Shown one piece after another: positions 29,210 to 48,335 of a DNA stretch of 64,000 nt. This DNA comes from Halichondria panicea (Eukaryota > Porifera > Demospongiae > Suberitida > Halichondriidae): positions 186,001 through 250,000 of the forward strand of contig NC_087392.1 in the NCBI RefSeq assembly GCF_963675165.1. Reading direction: 5' to 3'. Position 1 is the stretch's first letter, and every line of letters begins with the position of its first letter. Under the pieces are notes generated by a model. It made no database searches and was not told where the DNA came from. It worked only from the letters and a program-made list of their open reading frames with translations. The position numbers and the translations under genes were made by a program.

Positions 29210-31825
29210 CTATGACCTATGACCTATACACTCACCTATACTGTTGACCAGTCTCTGCAGCAACTCATCAGCTGTGTCACGATCATTCAGGTCGCCACGG
29301 TGACCCACTCTTATCTGATTGTAGTCCTTGAACTGCTGGGACACGTATTCTCCCTCGATTACAAATGGTATTAACCTTCTCTTTCTCTCACTCTTTTGAA
29401 CATCCTTGAAGAAAGTCACATCTCTATCGAAGGCCCCTCTCAGAGATAGATAGCGTGTACATACTACAATGATTTTCCTGCTCATCTGAATGGCCGTAGC
29501 TAGGTCCGCCACCACGTCACCCCCGGCATGAAACAGGTCATGTGACTGGTCGTCCCTCCACAGTATCTTGTAGTTCCGCCTACGCAATGGCTCGTACACA
29601 AAGGCACGTACAAAATCCTCATCCTCTTCAGAGAACAGTATGAACACATCGTAATCGTAATCTGTAAAGAAAGATTTTATATTGAAACTGAAAGCCAATT
29701 ATTTCTATGATACTATTATTTCACCTCTTCCCGGTTCCTCTGATACAAGCACGGGTACATAGTCGTCGTTTCTTACTCGATACGTTCCCTTGTTTTTCCG
29801 TCTCCGGCAATAGCAAATGACACTCAGTGTGGCAATGGTGGTCACTAGGAGCACAGCTAGGACGGCCACGATCACTCTGCTGTCCACCGGGGAGGGGGTG
29901 TGGTCAGGGGGAATGCGGGACAGGTCTCGGGGAGAGTTATCTGCATGGAAATAGGTATGTGATAAAAATAAATCGTACGGGATGGTATTGGGCTGAAATT
30001 CAAATTCTTTTATCTTCTAAATACGATGACATTGGATCAATGATACTAAATTTACGGATGTTCAATACTCCTCCCACGCTTCTTTTTTTTTCTAGAAAAT
30101 TGATTATTTTGGCTCGAAAAATTAATTGTGTGTACATGTACCTAGTAATTAATGATATGCCTGTGATGCAGTACGTACCTGAAATGCAGCCATTGCTGTA
30201 AGCGTAATGTTTGTGAGTACAGTAGGCAAACACTGTTGCCCCAATGTCCACGTATGGATCATTGTGCCATACTAATAAGTGTGTATCTGTGTAGTTGTTT
30301 CGTGTGAAATAGAAGAGCTTAAAATCTCCACCATTAGTGAAACCCCTGAGGCCACTGTAAGAGCTGAGCGGTGTACTGTTGGTAAAGTTGTGTGCCTCGG
30401 ATATCATTATGTCTTGTGGATTGCTATGGTTTGTTGGAACTACCACACTGACGTGATAACTGCATTCTGATTGGCTGGACTCGTTGACGCTCGCCACGGC
30501 CACGGTCTGAATGTTTGAGAACCAACGGACTGGTTGGACAACTAAAGAGTAGTAGATTGCCTCAGGGGATCGACTGTGGATGGTGAGAACCACTAGTATT
30601 GGATCTGTTGCACTGATGTCAAGATGGGTGATGGTCGGTAGGAAATTATACGTTTTTCGTACATGTAGAGCATCCTTAGTTGAATAGTACTGTTCAGTAA
30701 CTATAGCAACTGATTGATTGTAATACGTCACTTTGATGTCCGTGTTTTCTTGAGAAGATAAAATCGACAAATCGTATTCCAAATTGTTTCTAACTGCCTC
30801 TGGCAATATCTGTGCCTGTAGAGCGTCTACTATAAAGCGTTGTCCATATTTACTGGGTAGGGGTATTTCATGAACTAGTTGAGAGTGGTAATTGAAGTGT
30901 CTGCTCTTGTTGTTGCAACATACTTGGTTTGTGAACACTTTTACTGGCTTGCTGGACACTATGACTGCATGCTCTAGACTTGTGTGGCTACAATCACTGG
31001 CAGCTCTAGGCTCCATCCAGAGAACTGTGCTCTTGCATTGGTTTGTCAGCTCAAAGGGGCCGCTCAGCTGATAGAGCTCTGTACCATCTCTCAGTGCAAT
31101 GGCACCACTGGCATTGTATACAGTGATGTTTGTGTGTGAGTAGATTACCTCAATGACTAGTCCATCCATCGTGCCATCCCGTGGTGACCCAAACAACACC
31201 TTGTACGTGTACACGCTCTCCTCCCCCTCGGTACCTGACACGGGGTAGATGGCGAGGAAGTGGTTGAAGTAGTCACCAAACAGCTGTGCTATCAGAGACA
31301 AGCTGGGGTTGGACGTAAATTCCCCTATCAGATTCTTAACATTATTCTCACATTGGTAGCACATTGAATCTCTGTCCTTGCAGAATTCGTTTTGTTCATC
31401 AGTAGTAATAAATATTGTTTCACGGAAATAGCTTCCAGAATTGCCAAAAGTTAGTATTTTTTTGATTTGGGAGTGTATCTTGCATTGAGCGTTGTTAGTT
31501 TGAGGTATGTTCACTGTGTATAGCTCAGCGTATGTGGGGCTGTTGGTGATCTGTGAGGTGTAGAAGAACCTGTACTGGTTGGTGTTGCCAGGGGGATAGT
31601 GCTGCCTACAGTTATTGAGCCAGGGGAAGAGGAAAGGGACAGCCAGTAAAGTCCTGTTAGCAACCAGCTCTGCTACTGATCCTAGCAACATGAGAAACCA
31701 TTTAGAATTTAGAATTGTGATCCTAGCAACGTGAGAAACCATTTAGAATTTAGAATTATGTACTAAAACTAAAACAACTTACCAATGCATTGTAGTGATG
31801 CTAACAGCAGCAGCTCTTTCCACAT
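29210..31825 (-). CDS. TIR receptor 2, intact copy 1: ectodomain-TM-TIR
   Basis: Four exons (31825-31783, 31681-30179, 29940-29725, 29661-29210) give 737 residues in phase. The signal peptide is MWKELLLLASLQCIG. An ectodomain of about 500 residues has many N-x-S/T sites and Cys. Its second half (LPSKYGQRFIVDALQ, then YDLSILSSQENTDIKVTYYN, LVVQPVRWFSNIQTVAVASV) resembles the IgGFc-binding domain and parallels receptor 1. The membrane helix is VIVAVLAVLLVTTIATLSVI, followed by CRRRKNK as a stop-transfer. The cytoplasmic TIR starts DYDYDVFILFSEEDEDFVR (box 1), KILWRDDQSHDLFHAGGDVV (BB-loop region) and KIIVVCTRYL. It lacks the usual S-x-W-C-x2-E motif. TIR domains signal through adaptor assembly or NAD cleavage; a pattern-recognition role is inference. 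No LRR or Ig repeats are visible. Confidence 0.83.
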
Positions 31826-32037
31826 TGTGTTTAATGTCTCTCTATAGCTAGATGCACTATACTGTGTACTCTGTTGATAAGCTGCTTAAGTGCACACCTT
31901 GTTTACTGCATGCATGCTTGTCCCCACCACCAGGTCTTCCTGTTAGGTCTGTGCTAGACTACACTGTATTGACTCTCATTCACCACACCTTGAGCAAACA
32001 ATAATAATATGACCACATGCATAGGGTACACAATGTG
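31826..32037. other. Spacer between receptor 2 and sulfotransferase, unit 1
   Basis: About 210 bp of unique sequence, shared almost unchanged with 61007-61218, containing the receptor 2 promoter. No clear motif. Confidence 0.4.
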
Positions 32038-32746
32038 TCATTGCCAATCTACATTATTCCAATCAAGTATAGAAAACAGTTCTTCATTCATTGCCTTATA
32101 AACACCGACTAATTTCTTCCGATCGAGATAAGAGAGTGTCTGGAATTCGGATGTATTGTTCCTCCCCCTGTTGTACACACTGGAGGTGATCCAGTGATAG
32201 GTCTCCTCTTCCAGCCGCTTCAAACCCAGGAACTGGAACACTTGGTCTAGAATCACACTCGGCTTGCTATAGAACTCCTCACTATTGATTATTAGAATGT
32301 TCTCTGATGGGAAGTTGCACAGCCAGTTCATTAGATGAGTGTAATAGAGTCCCTCGTAGAGGAGGTTGTTTGCCGGTTTAAAACGGCACCTCAGTAACGG
32401 CCACTGGTTGGGTAGATTTGTTGTTATGTCTACTTGATTCTTCAAAATATTGTGAAAGAATTGATCTAGATGCAGTTTTAGTACTGTTGCTATAGCGGTG
32501 GTATCGGACATGCGAGCTGAGCCATGCCGTACTCGCATCAGAAAGTTTGATACAAATCTGTCCACTGGGTTTCGGAAAAGCATCACAATTTTTGCTTGCT
32601 TTCCACAAGAGTTGAATATCCTCTGAGGAGCTTCACAAGACACTAAATTGCCGACACTTGATTCTCCAGTCATGACACCATCAGAGGGGAAGCTACTGCG
32701 GAACTCCTACCCATGGCTTATCGTAATGCGATGAGAAGTAGAAGGT
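32038..32746 (-). pseudogene. Sulfotransferase, 3' fragment cut by the duplication
   Basis: The C-terminal 210 or so residues of the gene at 61219-62388 are present (LFRNPVDRFVSNFLMRV through LDWNNVDWQ). The N-terminal half, including the 5' PAPS-binding loop, is missing. At 32745-32752 the sequence switches to the NUDT19 3' exon. Upstream of the MTGESS motif there is also an extra base (CTCCTACCC versus CTCCTCCC), so the frame is broken before the junction. Confidence 0.88.
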
Positions 32747-32752
32747 CCCAGG
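32745..32752. other. Tandem-duplication junction
   Basis: To the left the sequence matches the sulfotransferase gene (AGAAGTAGAAGGT, as at 61912-61923). To the right it matches the NUDT19-like last exon (GGTTCAGAGGACTGGCGTAC, as at 16174). About five bases (CCCAG) lie between or belong to imperfect overlap, and both parents share GGT at the join. This fixes unit 1 as about 16174-32746. Confidence 0.88.
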
Positions 32753-33033
32753 GTTCAGAGGACTGGCGTACCCAAGTACAGCACCCCCAGGTCCTTCATC
32801 TGCTGAGGGACAAACTTCAGCTGGTGCTCTCTGATAGCACTGTCTATGAGTATGAGATCCCAGACCACACGGCAGAGGAACTGTTACACCTGTCCCAGTC
32901 TTATAGTCGGATGGAGATGCACTCGTTGGATGATGTCAGATTACATGACAATTCAAACAATATTAGAACACTAACTGAATATATAGACTGTTTTGCATCT
33001 TTTATGGCTGTAAATTATGACATTTTTGTCTAA
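32752..33033 (+). pseudogene. NUDT19-like last-exon fragment
   Basis: It matches the terminal exon of the gene at 14459-16440 (GSEDWRT, LVLSDSTV, EYEIPDHTAEELLHLSQSYS) but has no upstream exons. A missing base near 33000 (CTTTTATGG versus CTTTGTATGG) shifts the end, so the CKL peroxisomal signal is replaced by unrelated residues ending IFV. Confidence 0.88.
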
Positions 33034-33111
33034 GCCACTAAGAGGTCAACTTAAATTAGCCTATAACAATGACCTATTGTTCTCAATGTATATTATTATA
33101 CAACCATGTGA

Positions 33112-34852
33112 TTAAATATTATAATTGTCATCATGCATAAGCAATACAATCATGTAAATAAACATTATTATAAATGTCATCATAAGGTATAGCACAAAAA
33201 CGCATTGTTGGTTCACAGTGTAGTATCTCCTAAGCCCATCCACGTACAGCCACTCCATAGCTCTGGCAGGAGACAGTAGCTTGCAGTAATGCATGCCAGC
33301 AAATATACCGATACTGTAGGTCACGGCTGTCTTCATTTGTATTGACTGAATGGTAACTATCTCACCCCCTGTCGAGTTGGTACCCACTGTGTAGTCCATA
33401 GGGAGGTAGATCCATAGTCCTCCGTTCTTAAGGCAACCCTTGTCCTCACCCATAACCATAGCAACACCATGCTCCTTGAAGCGTGGCAAGGTAACAGGGT
33501 CAGAGTTCTTCAACGCCCAATCGTACGCCTGTTGATTGATGGTCTTGCAACGAGAGCCTGCATCAGATTTGTTGAAATCCACATTTTCATAGCCGGCAGC
33601 AATCATCACAGACTGTCGAGATTTTAGTTTTGCTTGTATTTCATTAGCAGAAGTAGCCACCTCACCATCGTCATACAGATCATGTTCATATATATTCTCA
33701 CTTACTGAAGACAGTTGCACAGTGCAAGATGGACTGGTGGTTGAGCAATTGCTGAAGATTGCCGGGTGGTGGAACTTAGGCAGTATCTCAGAGGCTGGAT
33801 GGATTTCGTCAGTATCGTTGATATGGCCAATATCCAGCTGTGCCATTGTTACCATGGAGGACTGTGTCCACGGACAACCTACTTGACAGGCTGGACTTGG
33901 AGGGTTCTCAAAACAGGGAGTCTTAAATTTGTACGAGGCCTCAAGTTTGTACGCCTCGATGATTGGTTTTAGAAACTGTCCAGTACTTGCAACGGCATCT
34001 TTGAGAGCGGGTAGACAACTTGTGTTTCCAAGAGCAACAGAAATGTAATTTGACACAACTGCTGAAACTTTTGAGTGTGCAGAATCATACGAAATCTCTG
34101 GTCGAAAGTCACGATCTTTGATTGTCTTTGGCATTGTCCCTGAGGCAAACTGGAAGTGTGACATGCCCCTCACCACGACAACAGGAAAGGTTGAGACAGC
34201 TTTAGTTGGATCAGTAGCAACTTGCACTCGATGATAATACTCCTCCATGATTCTAGTTAGTCTGGCCACACCATCCAACTCTCCACCAATAGTCAGGGTG
34301 TGCACCGGGTACGGGGCCGGGGGGGAGCTGCGATAGATTCGTTGCAGGAACGAACCAAACAGGATTTGCCCTGCAGAAATAATATCAAATGGTGAAAGAA
34401 TGACAAACGGGCAAAACAAGCCACTCTATACATACATTCCAAATACACACACCTGCAGTGTTGTGAGCAAGTGTGGTGTTCTTGACGAGGTAGTCTTGCA
34501 GTGGATTAGCGCTGACTGGAGAGTGGGCTGCAAAGAATAGCCGAGTCTTCACCGCCATTCCTTGAGCCTGCATGGACAGCAAGATGCGACTAATGGCTTC
34601 TCCTATCTCAGTGCTGAGCACGGCATCCAGAGGGATGTAAGGGATACCAATCCAGAGAGGGTAGTTGCAAACATCTTGCATTGCAGTTGCCAATGGTTTG
34701 TACTGTGATGGGTCCACTCCAGCACTTGGAATGAGCACCAAGGCAACTGGTGGTCTAGCTTCATTAGGGGGCTTCAGAATGACATCTCCAAGAGCTGGTT
34801 GCATGAAGAGAAGAGTTCCAATGGCGACCAAAACTGACTGCAAACTAGCCAT
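33112..34852 (-). CDS. Secreted alpha/beta hydrolase, unit 2 copy with stop loss
   Basis: The structure is as in the copy at 16596: exon 1 from MASLQSVLVA at 34852 (a Met three codons upstream at 34861 is also in frame) to about 34453, exon 2 to 33112. Substitutions are few. The nucleophile elbow FFAAHSPVS and the D/H motifs are unchanged. The ancestral stop TAA after RRYYTVN has become CAA (33214-33216 region). The frame therefore runs on for about 34 residues including the hydrophobic run FVLYLMMTFIIMFIYMIVLL, which could act as a membrane anchor (inference). Whether this longer form is made is unknown. Confidence 0.75.
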
Positions 34853-34949
34853 TTTGAGCAAACTGGGTAGCTTGTTAATAATGAGGGTGGGGCTGACTTT
34901 TAATAATTTATTGCAACCTTTCCTGTGCTCATAATACGCCGCCCTCTCA

Positions 34950-35168
34950 ACATTGCTCGTATAGCGTGTAATTTTTCGTGGGGCAAAATATTCGTGGTTT
35001 TCATGGTTGGATGTCTGACCACAATATTTTACTCACGAATGAAGGGACCTTGCCTACCTTTACCTGTAGTGCAAGCTCCAACCACGAAAATATTACCCAC
35101 GAAATGTCTCAATATTGCTGAACCACGAATATTTTGTCCCCCGAAAATTACCCGCTATACGGTATATC
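34950..35168. mobile_element. About 215-bp MITE with long inverted ends (unit 2)
   Basis: The left end CGTATAGCGTGTAATTTTTC, then GTGGGGCAAAATATTCGTGG, is inverted on the right as CCACGAATATTTTGTCCCCC and GAAAATTACCCGCTATACG. An identical insertion is at 43185-43402. Unit 1 lacks it and carries another MITE near the same place. Confidence 0.85.
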
Positions 35169-35320
35169 ACAAATTAATAATGATATGCCAATTTTGAGAT
35201 GAGTGTGTAATGACGGATGAGGGAAATAGGCACAAAAACCAACAAATAATTGAGAAGGGAAAAATACATGTAAGAGAAAGATACCATAACAACAGCGTGT
35301 GCGGGTGGGTGGGGGTTTAC

Positions 35321-41526
<6,206 letters not shown>

Positions 41527-41710
41527 GATGGTTAACTGATATAATATAATTCAGTATTTCTTCGGTTAATTAATTATGATTAGTATACTTATAAGTATAC
41601 AATTACAATTATAGCCAACACTCACTTATCTGCCGACATTGGAACTTCCCGCGGTAGTAGATTGATATCAGTACACACTATCAGAACAAAAACTTTGCTT
41701 TAGCTTAACT

Positions 41711-41981
41711 ATGTCTTTAGAGGAGTACCAAACACCACTAAACATCTTCTTCAACCTACAGCAGAGGGAGGTGTGTGATTACATGGCCCTCACCACACAC
41801 ACTATCACCCAGACTGTACTAGCAGGCCATTATCTAGCTTATAGGGACTCACCGGGACCAGGCGTAAGAGCTGGAGGCTCTGTTATCCTCCCTGACAATA
41901 CAGTAGTCTACACAGCCAAAAATCCACGGGAACGTTTCAGGCCCGTGGGGAAATCAGCTGAATACAGGCTGGAATACTTTA
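41711..41981 (+). pseudogene. Unrecognised small gene, copy 2, interrupted by an element
   Basis: It reads MSLEEYQTPLNIFFNLQQRE, TVLAGHYLAYRDSPGPGVRA, PDNTVVYTAKNPRERFRPVG, KSAEYRLEYF and then enters the 700-bp element. The frame is longer than in copy 1. Divergent from GRHL copy 2 across about 185 bp that holds the GTATACTTATAAGTATAC palindrome. I do not recognise the protein. Any downstream exons are lost. Confidence 0.5.
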
Positions 41982-43140
41982 TAGTTATTGACTGGTTGAC
42001 TAGTAATTATGGCTTATAACCAACCAATGCCGAGGGCGTAGCCCGAGGCTGAGGTTGGTTATAAGCCATAATTACTAGGCAACCAGTCAACAACTGATTT
42101 ATTTACTGCAAACACAGCAAAACAGTCATTTGAACATCAATGGAGACAGTCAAGCTTGCTCTCACAGCCACTTGTGCCTCAGAATATGCAGTTAGAACAG
42201 TTACAGCTGTCAAGTATGAGAGCTAGCTCAGGGCCGTAGCCACCAACTTTAGAATGGTCAGGTTGTTACGCGCGCAACGAATTTTTGAGGCCACGCCCAT
42301 TTCCGGTATCGTTGGTGACTCCCCCCCTTCTCTACTGGCTATACTGCTGGACTAGATTCTGTTCAGCTTTAATATTAGCCTCGATCCCAGGCCTTACTTT
42401 TTCTTGCTGTTGTCACTGTTCATCCACATAGTGAGGCAGCAAAGAAAGAAATGGGCGTACAGTTAAGAAAAAGTAAGGCCTGGTTTGGGAAATCGCGTGA
42501 TCCACAAGGATATTTATGAACGTGGGCGATATGTAAGCCACAATCGTGACGTAAGATATTCTCCCACGCATTCAGAGTTAATAAGACTGTACTGAGACAA
42601 CCACCAAGCTGTGCTGCAAGTCAGATCAGAGAACCAGCGTGGCCAGCTCTGGTGGCAGTAGCTACCTGCTATATAATAATGATGACTAAGCTATTCTTGA
42701 TCTATACTATCAGTAGACTATATAATAGCATGTAGAAAGACACAAGAAAAGGTGATAGTCTGATAGAATCTGAACACATAACTAGTAGATCATCTAGCTA
42801 AGCCTAAGGTATAGTTATAGCTATAGTGCTTGCAAACTTCCAGTTCCAAGTCCATGTCCAGCTTGCTGCAGGCAAAGTTTTATTAGTCATAGATCTCTGC
42901 GTGGGCAGTCCAACATCTCTAGCTCAGCATGCCCACGCTCATTTTCACCCTTCTACCACCCTTCTACCCTCACGCGACTTCCCGATACAGGCTCTCCTTT
43001 TTCCTAACTCTACGTCTATTTCTTTCTTTATTCCTCCAATTAATACCGTATTTTATTTCATTGAACGATTAATACAGTATTTTATCTTATTGAACGATTG
43101 TGATAAAGAACAGAAAAAGGAGAGCCTGTGTGAGGCTACT
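41982..43140. mobile_element. Truncated element plus foldback-rich filler before GRHL copy 3
   Basis: 41982-42232 is the start of the 700-bp element. It is cut at GAGAGCTAGCTCAGGGCCG. After that come two hairpins: CAGGCCTTACTTTTTCTTGC / AAGAAAAAGTAAGGCCTGG (about 42390-42485) and CAGGCTCTCCTTTTTCC / AGAAAAAGGAGAGCCTG (about 42988-43130). No convincing exon. At about 43141 the sequence returns to the GRHL 3' flank, marking the inner duplication joint. Confidence 0.6.
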
Positions 43141-43184
43141 TTAATATTGCAACCTTTCCTGTGCTGATATACGCCGCCCTCTCA

Positions 43185-43402
43185 ACATTGCTCGTATAGC
43201 GTGTAATTTTCGTGGGGCAAAATATTCGTGGTTTTCATGGTTGGAGGTCTGACCACGAATATTTTACTCACGAATGAAGTGACCTTGCCTACCTTTACCT
43301 GCAGTGCAAGCTCCAACCACGAAAATATTACCCACGAAATGTCTCAATATTGCTGAACCACGAATATTTTGTCCCCCGAAAATTACCCGCTATACGGTAT
43401 AT
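43185..43402. mobile_element. MITE, copy in the inner duplicate
   Basis: Same sequence and position relative to GRHL as 34950-35168. It was inserted before the inner duplication. Confidence 0.85.
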
Positions 43403-43555
43403 CACAAATTAATAATGATATGCCAATTTTGAGATGAGTGTGTAATGACGGATGAGGGAAATAGGCACAAAAACCAACAAATAATTGAGAAGGGAAAAAT
43501 ACATGTAAGAGAAAGATACCATAACAACAGCGTGTGCGGGTGGGTGGGGGTTTAC

Positions 43556-45927
43556 TCAGTAATGAAGGTATAAATCAAAAGAGCCTTTCTGATTGTCAAA
43601 TGATAGATCAATGATAAAGTCATCCTCGCTCTGAAACTGTTCAACCATGGAATCGTCCATCTGTACGACCAGCCCCTTCTTAGTTCTCTTGTACACATTC
43701 TGTATCATGTCAGCTGGGGCATCAAACTTCTTGCCAACCTACAGCAGGGGGGGGGGTTCCAGTTACTCCATTGCTGTACACACTTCCTACATCTACTACA
43801 CTTCCTACACTACAAACAATTATGCCCCGGGGCTTATATACAGAGGCACATACAATGCTACACTGCCCCCAGGGCTTATATACAGAGGCACATACAAAGC
43901 TACACTGCCCCAGGGCTTATATACAGAGGCACATACAATGCTACACTGCCCCCAGGGCTTATATACAGAGGCACATACAAAGCTACACTGCCCCGGGGCT
44001 TATATACAGAGGCACATACAATGCTACACTGCCCCCAGGGCTTATATACAGAGGCACATACAATGCTACACTGCCCCGGGGCTTATATACAGAGGCACAT
44101 ACAATGCTACACTGCCCCGGGGCTTATATACAGAGGCACATACAATGCTACAATGCCCCGGGGCTTATATACAGAGGCACATACAATGCTACACTGCCCC
44201 GGGGCTTATATACAGAGGCACATACAATGCTACACTGCCCCGGGGCTTATATACAGAGGCACATACAATGCTACAATGCCCCGGGGCTTATATACAGAGG
44301 CACATACAATGCTACACTGCCCCAGGGCTTATATACAGAGGCACATACAAAGCTACAATGCCCCAGGGCTTATATACAGAGGCACATATACCACTGCTAC
44401 AATGCCCCGGGGCTTATATACAGAGGCACATATACACTGCTACAATGCCCCAGGGCCACCCACCTCCAGCTTGAGATCATACACAGAGGCACAGTCCAGC
44501 ATCAGAGCCTTGTACACATTCTCGTCCTCCTTGCGCACGTAGATTGTCATCACTACAGTAAACACAACATCTCACTGACCACACCAGAAACTATGGGTGG
44601 GTGTGGTTACTTTTCCGATTGCGGATGCGTGGAGCCTTCTTAGGGAGAGCCCCCTCACACTCCTCCCCTTCCTTGTCCATCTCCAGAGCACCAAATTCAT
44701 CCTATGAAGAGAAAACACAACAACTCAAGGCTGCGACAAAACACAATATGACAGAGAGAGAGACTGCACTGTGTAGTGAGTGGGGATCACACCAAAACAA
44801 TACACAAAGGTCAGGTAAGCAGCTAGTTTGAGGTATTTGCTGTGAGGGTACCTTAGTTTGTCTTAGAGTGTTGCCAAATGTTCTCTTTGATTCTCGATCT
44901 CTACAGTGTACACAAGCACAAAAAAAGGTAAAAACAGGTCAAATACACACACATGCACAGAGCACAATGCACACTCCCTGTACTTACTATGACAACCATG
45001 CACACACTACACAATCTACACAATCAGTAAATACAGTGATGCTACAAAGCTTTGTGGTGGTGCACACACATCAACACAGGTCACTACCTGATGCTGGCTA
45101 GGAAGTCTGTAGCAGCTGTCTCATCACGCACCATCCCACTATTCATGTCAGGGTGCTGAGGTACAATTATACATAGCAACAGCTCTCACACAGTGCCCCC
45201 CCCCCTCAAACACACCTGTTGAGGAATGAAGAGGAACGACTTTGGTCCGAGAGTGCTAGTGGAGGTGAACACAGTCTCTCTGGAGGGAGCGTGGAACAGC
45301 GACGCCCCCAGCTCCGTCTCCAATGACACTGAAGGGGGTGTGGCAGTCATGTGACCCAGCACACTAAGGGGGGGGGGCGTGGCTCACCTCCTGGTTTGAC
45401 TTGCTTGGCCATTTTCTGTAATTTTCTCTCGACGTATTTGGTCTCGTCTTTGTTCTTACGTTCGGCACCCTACAAGGAAACACTAATAATAGACCACCCC
45501 CTCCACACCCACACACTCTCCACACTTTCTACACTCTTCACTTACCTTGTCCCGGACTATCTTGACCCGACAGAAGGCTCTGTGCACTGGCTCAGCGCTC
45601 TCAATCGCCATGTCATCATACGTATCACTCACAAAATGAAGTGTGTAACCTTTGACCCCTTTCTGCGAGGAGAACTCTGTACTCAGGCAGTTGACACGCA
45701 GGACAATCTGTGACCATGGAAACAAAGCTAGTAAATACAATCACAAAAAAAGGGAGTGGGTACCTTTGCCCCGACCTTGGGGTGCCATGTGAAACTGGCC
45801 GCAGAGTCTGGCTTCATCTCAATGTTCTTACAGCTCTTACGATCTGAGGAACTTGATATAAACATACACACACAATAATGAACCGAGACTATACCCACCA
45901 CACACTCACACACACACACACACACAT

Positions 45928-45985
<58 letters not shown>

Positions 45986-45995
45986 ACCGAGACTA

Positions 45996-46042
<47 letters not shown>

Positions 46043-46094
46043 TCACACACACTCACACACACACACACACACACACACACCACACACACACCCA

Positions 46095-46127
<33 letters not shown>

Positions 46128-48301
46128 ACACACACACACACCGATATCAAATGCCTTCTGGTTAGGGTTGGGCTGCATGTTGTACCAGTACTGCCAGCGA
46201 CTGTGCTCCACTCTCTTGTCAGGCTCCTCAAAGAAAGTGAGAGCTAACACAGTCTTTACTAGAGAGGGGAGTTGCAGACTGGAGTTTCCCTTGAAGTACA
46301 GTGTGTAGAACTGGCCTGCAACACACACACAGAGGTGTACAATGCACGCATGTACATGTGGCAGGTGTACAATGCACGCATGTACATGTGGGAGCTAGCT
46401 GTACCTTTGTTGAGGTAGGTGAGAGTATCGTCATTTGTTCGCTGGGCAATGGACGTAGACGCTCCCAGAGTCACCTCGTACCTGCATCATGAGAGCATGG
46501 TTAATTAACCATAATTATAAGTCCAGCAATTTCCACAAAAGCAATGGCTATACTTACATGCATGTATAGCGTTAAATAGAGCAGTTAAACGCTTTTTAGT
46601 TCTGTTGGTTCAATAACGTTTAATTTTCCGAAAGCTTAGTTCAGATGTTATGCTCATATCAGTAATCTTAAATATGGAACCGGCCATAACTTTCCATTTT
46701 TGGAAAAATACCATGGGCTATATTATAGCCAGATATAGCCCATGGCTAAACAGGCGCAAAATAGACTTTTGATTTTAACACATCATCTGAAAAGCATCTC
46801 TTTAAGCTTTCAGAAAATCATAAAATTAACGTTATTGGATCAACGGAACTAAAGTTATGATCGTTCCACATAATGGCATAACCCCACATGCCGCATGATT
46901 TAACTATTACTTAGATATTATCCATGCACTCACTTCTCCTGGCTCATAAAGACGGTGGTGGTTGGGGACTCCCCTGTGAACTCTACCACGTGGGTGTGAC
47001 CTTTGACCTCTCCGACTGGCTTAAACGAGGGTGGAAGCTGGGATGTGGTGACAATGAAACCCTCGGACTGAGAATTAAGTTCAGAGTGCAAATGTGGGGG
47101 AGTTGGGGGGTGGCCAGAAAACGACTCCAACTTCTTCTTGGGATTACTATATACAGCAGATGATGGAGTGTGTCAATAGAGAGCTGCTTATAAGACTCTA
47201 CCTGCTTACAATAAGTTAATGCTCTCAAGAGAGGGCATCACATGCCTCCACACTTTCTGACTTTTGTCAAAAATACATACATAATTTATAGTATTATTAA
47301 GTACACAAGTACTACTACCACACACATGCAGTGACTACATACCTGAAGATGCCGGGGTAGAAGTCATACAGCCAACTCATGCTTGATTCTTCCCCCGTCT
47401 CCCCGCCAGCATCACTATGGTGATGGAGGCCGAGAGGAGGCTTCGAGTGGACCAACTCAGGGAGCTCACTAAAGTAATCACTAGAGCCGTGCATGTGGTT
47501 CTGGGGGGAGGGTAGACATTATGTTATAGTTATTGACTGGTTGTACGCCCTCGGCATTGGTTGGTTATAAGCCATAATTACTAGGCAACTAGTCAACAAC
47601 TGATTTATTTACTGCAAAAACAGCAAAACAGTCATTTGAACATCAATGGAGACAGTCAAGCTTGCTCTCACAGCCACTTGTGCCTCAGAATATGCAGTTA
47701 GAACAGTTACAGCTGTCACGTATGAGAGCTAGCTACTTCTCCAAGCAGCTAGGTTCTACTGGAAGCCATAAACTTTGACCAGACCGGCCCACCAATATCA
47801 GCAGCTGCCGTTTTCAATTTGCATTGCACAAGAGTCTACTGCATGCACTGTACTCCTCTAGCTCTACCTCTGAGCCACAGCCTTGACTAGAAACACAGAG
47901 CAAGGATTGAACTGCAGTGTTTCAAGCCTCATGAACATGTAATAAGTAGCTTAGACTGCTAGCTAGCTCAGGTCAATATGACAATAGCACAAAACATAGT
48001 CTACAAAACTTTTTGCGTGCTGTATTGCTATTTTACTGTGTACAAATTGTCAAGATGATTCAAAAGTTGAATAGTGCTTGTAGGAAGTAAAAATATGAGC
48101 CATATTCCATACTTCCCTGGGGGAAGTAAAATATGGCTCATATTCACTGGAAATCACCTAGGATACGGACTGAATCAGTAAATAAATATAGGGTAGACGT
48201 GCATTATATGGGGGGAGGGGTTATAGATTATACATTTTATTTTGGCTAACATGCATTCCTGCTATTCAACAAACGAATAGACCACATCTATAGTAACAAC
48301 A

Positions 48302-48335
<34 letters not shown>

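Noticed and set aside
29827-30201. Plus-strand frames inside the TIR receptor 2 gene
   Set aside because: Shadow frames opposite the TM exon and an intron, with no splice support or recognisable domain. The same holds for plus-strand frames opposite the hydrolase and sulfotransferase.
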